Source of the DNA: Alphaproteobacteria bacterium
GTDB lineage: Bacteria > Pseudomonadota > Alphaproteobacteria > Micavibrionales > Micavibrionaceae
DNA length: 64,000 nucleotides
Direction of reading: 5' to 3'
Assembly: GCA_018399685.1 (NCBI GenBank)
Contig: JAGYOK010000001.1
Location: 1 to 64,000 of the forward strand
The translations under genes and the position numbers were made by a program. Of this stretch, positions 59,933-64,000 are shown one piece after another. Numbering within the stretch: position 1 is the first letter of the stretch; every line of letters begins with the position of its first letter. Under the pieces are notes generated by a model, which worked only from the letters and a program-made list of their open reading frames with translations, made no database searches and was not told where the DNA came from.

Positions 59933-61747
59933 TTAAGCCACACCCGTCATTTTCTTTGGTAGATTAACCTTCAGGTGCAGATCTTTAAGCTGCGCTTCAT
60001 CAATCTCGGATGGCGCCTGCATCATCTGGTCTTCGTACTGGCCATTCATGGCAAAGGCGTACACTTCGCGCAAGTTCGGCTCATCTGCTAGCAGCATGAT
60101 TATGCGGTCGATCCCGAATGCTAATCCGCCGTGAGGCGGAGCGCCATAACGCATAGCATTGAGCATGCCGCCGAATTTGGCTTCGAGAACCTCTTTGCCA
60201 TAGCCAGCGATGCCAAAAGCTTTTTCCATGATCTCGGGTTTGTGGTTACGGATAGCGCCCGATGCTAGCTCATAGCCGTTACACACACAATCATACTGAA
60301 ATGCATAGATATCAATCGGATCTTTATCGGTTAGATCGCTCATGCCCCCTTGAGGCATAGAAAATGGGTTGTGTGAGAAATCGATCTTTTGTGCTTTTTC
60401 ATCGAATTCATACATCGGGAAGTCAACAATCCAGCAGAATTTGTAAACGCCGGTTTCGCGTGTGGTTATCCCTGCTTCATCCATGGAAGAGCAGATTGCA
60501 TCGCGGGCGAGCCCAGCGAATTTCGCGGCTGGAAGCTCTTGGTTACAGACAAAGAAAATCGCATCGCCGTCTTCGCAACATGATATTTCTTTGATTTGTG
60601 CTTGCGCTGCTTCGGGTATGAATTTAGCGATTGGGCCTTTGCCCTCACCTTCATTAAAGAGGATATAACCTAAGCCCGGAGCGCCCTGCCCTTGTGCCCA
60701 GCTATTGAGCTTATCAAAGAAGCTGCGTGGGAGCTCGGAGACTTTTGGAGCGCGGATAGCGCGCACTACGCCGCCTTTGGAGATCACACCTTTGAAGGCA
60801 TTGAAGCTTACATCATCACGAGAGAACACTTGCGTAAGATCGCAAATCTCTATCGGGTTGCGCAAATCTGGTTTGTCTGAACCATATTTAAGCATCGCTT
60901 CTTTAAACGGAATAGGTGGGCACCAAACGACTTCGCGTTTCTCGCCTGTGAAGTCGGAGAATTTTTTAAACACAGCCTCGATAACTGGCTGGACAGTGCT
61001 ATGGATTTCGTCTTGTGTGACAAAGCTCATCTCCACGTCGAGTTGGTAAAATTCGGCGAGGCGGTCGGCTCTACCATCTTCATCACGGAAGCATGGGGCG
61101 ATTTGGAAATAACGATCAAAGCCGCTCATCATCAGGAGCTGTTTAAATTGCTGTGGCGCTTGGGGGAGCGCGTAAAACTTGCCTGGGTGCAGGCGTGATG
61201 GCACAAGGTAATCGCGCGCGCCTTCTGGAGAGCTGGCGGTTAGAATAGGTGTTTGGAACTCTTGGAAGCCCTGCCCCCACATTTTCTCGCGCATCGTGGC
61301 AATCACGTTATTACGCAGGCGGATTTTGTTTTGCATGCCTTCGCGGCGCAAGTCTAAATAACGGTAGCGAAGGCGGATATCCTCGCCTGCTCCATCATCT
61401 TCGTGAACTTGAAATGGAAGGACAGCGGCGGCTGATTGTAGGGTTGCTTTGTCGATATAAACTTCAATCTCGCCAGTTTCCATTTTTGAGTTAATGGTAT
61501 CGGCGGAGCGCTCTTTAACTGTTCCTTCAAGGGTAACAACTGATTCAACGCGCCACTTACTAAGCTCATCAATTAGTGGGGAGCCTTCATCGACGATGCA
61601 CTGAGTGATGCCAAAGGTATCACGTACGATAATGAACAAAACTCCACCAAGATCGTATATACGGTGAATCCATCCCGACAGACGTACGGTTTCTCCGATA
61701 TTGGCTTTGGTTAATTCGTTACATTTATGTGTTCTGTAAGCGTGCAT
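59933..61747 (-). CDS. aspS: Aspartyl-tRNA synthetase
   Basis: MHAYRTHKCNEL, FQEFQTPILTASSPEGARDYLVPSR, GGLAFGIDRIIMLL. Confidence 0.98.
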   Translation of the reverse strand: MHAYRTHKCNELTKANIGETVRLSGWIHRIYDLGGVLFIIVRDTFGITQCIVDEGSPLIDELSKWRVESVVTLEGTVKERSADTINSKMETGEIEVYIDKATLQSAAAVLPFQVHEDDGAGEDIRLRYRYLDLRREGMQNKIRLRNNVIATMREKMWGQGFQEFQTPILTASSPEGARDYLVPSRLHPGKFYALPQAPQQFKQLLMMSGFDRYFQIAPCFRDEDGRADRLAEFYQLDVEMSFVTQDEIHSTVQPVIEAVFKKFSDFTGEKREVVWCPPIPFKEAMLKYGSDKPDLRNPIEICDLTQVFSRDDVSFNAFKGVISKGGVVRAIRAPKVSELPRSFFDKLNSWAQGQGAPGLGYILFNEGEGKGPIAKFIPEAAQAQIKEISCCEDGDAIFFVCNQELPAAKFAGLARDAICSSMDEAGITTRETGVYKFCWIVDFPMYEFDEKAQKIDFSHNPFSMPQGGMSDLTDKDPIDIYAFQYDCVCNGYELASGAIRNHKPEIMEKAFGIAGYGKEVLEAKFGGMLNAMRYGAPPHGGLAFGIDRIIMLLADEPNLREVYAFAMNGQYEDQMMQAPSEIDEAQLKDLHLKVNLPKKMTGVA

Positions 61748-61943
61748 TGATCTCTTTATCCTTAGAAAATATTTACGTAGCAGTGTGTTTTATACCGTAT
61801 CTAACGCCAATGTCACGCCGATTTTGCAAAAAACATGCATAAAAGCCATGATTTTCGCCGTTACGGGGCTAGACGAATAATAACATCAGAGTATTATGAG
61901 AATTCTTTTAGAGTTAGGAGTGAAGCATGCTCCGGGAATTAGT

Positions 61944-63095
61944 ATGACAATAATTACAGATAATGAAGAGCTGGCTGCATTTTGCAAAAAGCTGGCTAAA
62001 GAAGAATTTATAACCATAGACACAGAGTTTTTGCGGGAGAAGACCTATTATCCCAAGCTTTGCCTTGTCCAACTCTCTGGCTCTGATAAAGACGCGCGGG
62101 CTGTAGACCCTCTGGCCGAAGGCATTGATATGTCGCCTTTATTCGATTTGTTGCAAAATAAAAGTGTACTTAAAGTTTTTCATGCTTGTCGTCAGGATCT
62201 GGAGATCTTTTATAATCTGATGGGCTGCGTTGTCACGCCGATTTTTGATACACAAGTCGCAGCTATGGTCTGTGGATATGGTGATGCAATAAGCTATGAA
62301 AAGTTGGTGAAAAGCATTGCGGGCGCCAATATTGACAAAAGCTCTCAATTTACAAACTGGTCACTTCGCCCTTTAAGCGATAAACAGCTCGAATACGCCT
62401 TAGGAGATGTTACACATTTGTGTGATGTATATCAGGATTTGCGCGGGCAGCTCAAGAAAACCAAGCGTTGCCGATGGGTTTTCATGGAAGAGGAGATTCT
62501 GAACAATCCGGCTACCTATGAAAACGATCCCTACGAGGCATGGAAACGCATCAAGATTCGCTCTCCCAAGCCTCGCTCTTTGGCTATATTGCGAGAGCTG
62601 GCAGCGCTGCGGGAGCGGCAGGCACAAAAGTGTAATATCCCTAAAAACTGGGTTATTCGTGATGACACGCTTGCAGATATGGCGGGGCAGGCTCCTCGTG
62701 ATATAAAAGACCTGAAAAAAATACGTAATATTTCAAAAGATATTATAAACGGTAAGCTGGGAAATCAGATGCTAAAAGCTATTGAATCAGCTTTGGCCAG
62801 CCCCAGGGAAGTGTGGCCGGTTCCGGTAAAGAAAAAACAACTATCTCCCCACGAGATAGTTATCATTGATATCTTGAAAATGCTGTTAAAAATCGAAAGT
62901 ACAGAGCATGGGGTTGCTCCAAAAATAATCGCCTCTGTGGATGATCTTGAGGCGATTGCACTGGATGATAATGCAGACGTTCCTGCGCTTAAAGGCTGGC
63001 GCAGGGAAGTGTTCGGAGAAGACGCTCTGGCCGTTAAACATGGCAAAATTGGAATTGGTATTAAAGATAAAAAAATTGTAAAAATTAAGCTGTAA
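61944..63095 (+). CDS. rnd: Ribonuclease D (start likely MTIITDNEEL)
   Basis: ITIDTEFLREKTYYPKLCLVQLS, VFHACRQDLEIF, DTQVAAMVCGYG. Confidence 0.95.
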   Translation: MTIITDNEELAAFCKKLAKEEFITIDTEFLREKTYYPKLCLVQLSGSDKDARAVDPLAEGIDMSPLFDLLQNKSVLKVFHACRQDLEIFYNLMGCVVTPIFDTQVAAMVCGYGDAISYEKLVKSIAGANIDKSSQFTNWSLRPLSDKQLEYALGDVTHLCDVYQDLRGQLKKTKRCRWVFMEEEILNNPATYENDPYEAWKRIKIRSPKPRSLAILRELAALRERQAQKCNIPKNWVIRDDTLADMAGQAPRDIKDLKKIRNISKDIINGKLGNQMLKAIESALASPREVWPVPVKKKQLSPHEIVIIDILKMLLKIESTEHGVAPKIIASVDDLEAIALDDNADVPALKGWRREVFGEDALAVKHGKIGIGIKDKKIVKIKL

Positions 63096-63132
63096 CTCTG
63101 GAGTTTGATGGTTATTGAGATTGATCTGGTAA

Positions 63133-63678
63133 TTGAGTACACGTATGAATGTAAAAAATATTAAGAATACAAAAAGACTATATCTGCTGCGCCATGCGCA
63201 TAGCCCAAGCGTACCGGGAGTAAAAGATATAGATAGAGAGCTTAGCCAAGAAGGGGTTAAGCAGGCCAAAGCTCTTGGCGTTTATATGAAGAAAAATAGC
63301 TTTGCACCTGACATGGTTATGTGCTCCAGTGCGCCGCGTACCCGTAAAACACTGGAAGGTGTGCTGCAAAATGTGCCTGTCGCTAATGTGAAATATTTCC
63401 CCATTCTTTATGCGGGCAGTACCGGAGATTATCTGGCGCAGATACAAGGTTGCGATGATTCGTATAGCAGCATTATGGTCGTTGCCCATAACCCCAGTAT
63501 ATATGGTCTGGTAGCTCTCTTGGCAGAACTTGGTAATGATGCATTGGTTCATCGCCTAACAACGGGGGGATATGCTCCCGCAACACTTAGCGTTCTTGAC
63601 GTCCAGCAAGAAAAATGGGCAGATATTCAACCCGGCAAATGCCCTTTGCTGAACATAGTAAGCCCAAAGGATTATTAA
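63133..63678 (+). CDS. sixA: SixA-like histidine phosphatase
   Basis: LYLLRHAHSP, CSSAPRTRKTLEGV, VVAHNPSI. Confidence 0.9.
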   Translation: MSTRMNVKNIKNTKRLYLLRHAHSPSVPGVKDIDRELSQEGVKQAKALGVYMKKNSFAPDMVMCSSAPRTRKTLEGVLQNVPVANVKYFPILYAGSTGDYLAQIQGCDDSYSSIMVVAHNPSIYGLVALLAELGNDALVHRLTTGGYAPATLSVLDVQQEKWADIQPGKCPLLNIVSPKDY

Positions 63679-63693
63679 ATCTCTAATTAATAA

Positions 63694-63735
63694 AACTTAC
63701 CCCGCAGCTTTTGGCAACGGGGTAGTTAATTTTAC
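63694..63735. terminator. Bidirectional terminator between sixA and rpmG
   Basis: ACCCCG/CGGGGT stem flanked by A/T-rich arms. Confidence 0.6.
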
Positions 63736-63755
63736 AATATTGCCTAACCAAAGAA

Positions 63756-63956
63756 TTACTTCTTGGATGGGGGCATCTTCTTTTCGACAAACATGACATG
63801 TGCGCCTTTATTGCCTGTTTCTGGATTAACAGCCCAAGGGTCATATTTTTTCTTTTTTATTTTATATTCTGCACGTGTGGAGCGCTTCGCGTAATAGCGG
63901 TATCCAGTTCCAGCTTCACTCTCAAGACGTACTTTAACGTATGACGCTTTTGCCAT
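63756..63956 (-). CDS. rpmG: 50S ribosomal protein L33
   Basis: MAKASYVKVRLESEAGTGYRYYAKRS...KKYDPWAVNPETGNKGAHVMFVEKKMP. Confidence 0.93.
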   Translation of the reverse strand: MAKASYVKVRLESEAGTGYRYYAKRSTRAEYKIKKKKYDPWAVNPETGNKGAHVMFVEKKMPPSKK

Positions 63957-64000
63957 TTTCCTAAAACTCCTTTATTCGAAGTCGGTTTTATGAAGGTTTT

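Overview
The window is a 64 kb, gene-dense chromosomal segment. It is probably alphaproteobacterial, judging from divK-pleD, a FYDLN/TIGR02300-type protein, a HdaA-like protein, two-gene MlaEF and DUF2066. Most of it is housekeeping: prmA, thiC, phoH, ilvA, fur/zur-like, msrB, pyk, fabG, fabD, rpsF-rpsR-rplI-dnaB-alr, mlaEF, mrcA, ispE, slt, alaS, ndk, purM, hda-like, divK-pleD, aspS, rnd, sixA and rpmG. There are two accessory regions. (1) About 6.4-9.3 kb holds a winged-helix gene enclosed by a perfect 20-nt inverted repeat, small DUF-type ORFs, and an HTH/PIN toxin-antitoxin pair. (2) 42.26-46.0 kb, between alaS and ndk, holds two stacked effector-like cassettes: an HNH-like protein coupled to a SUKH-like protein, then an RSH (RelA/SpoT-fold)-like protein followed by two small ORFs. 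The cassettes are separated by a junction scar in which a degenerate copy of the ndk leader and start is fused to a degenerate copy of the alaS 3' end. This suggests the alaS-ndk interval is a cassette-stacking hotspot, possibly fed by circular intermediates, and it is the strongest candidate for something undescribed. No tRNA, rRNA, CRISPR array or intact transposase was recognised. All product calls come from motif recognition by eye; no database search was run.
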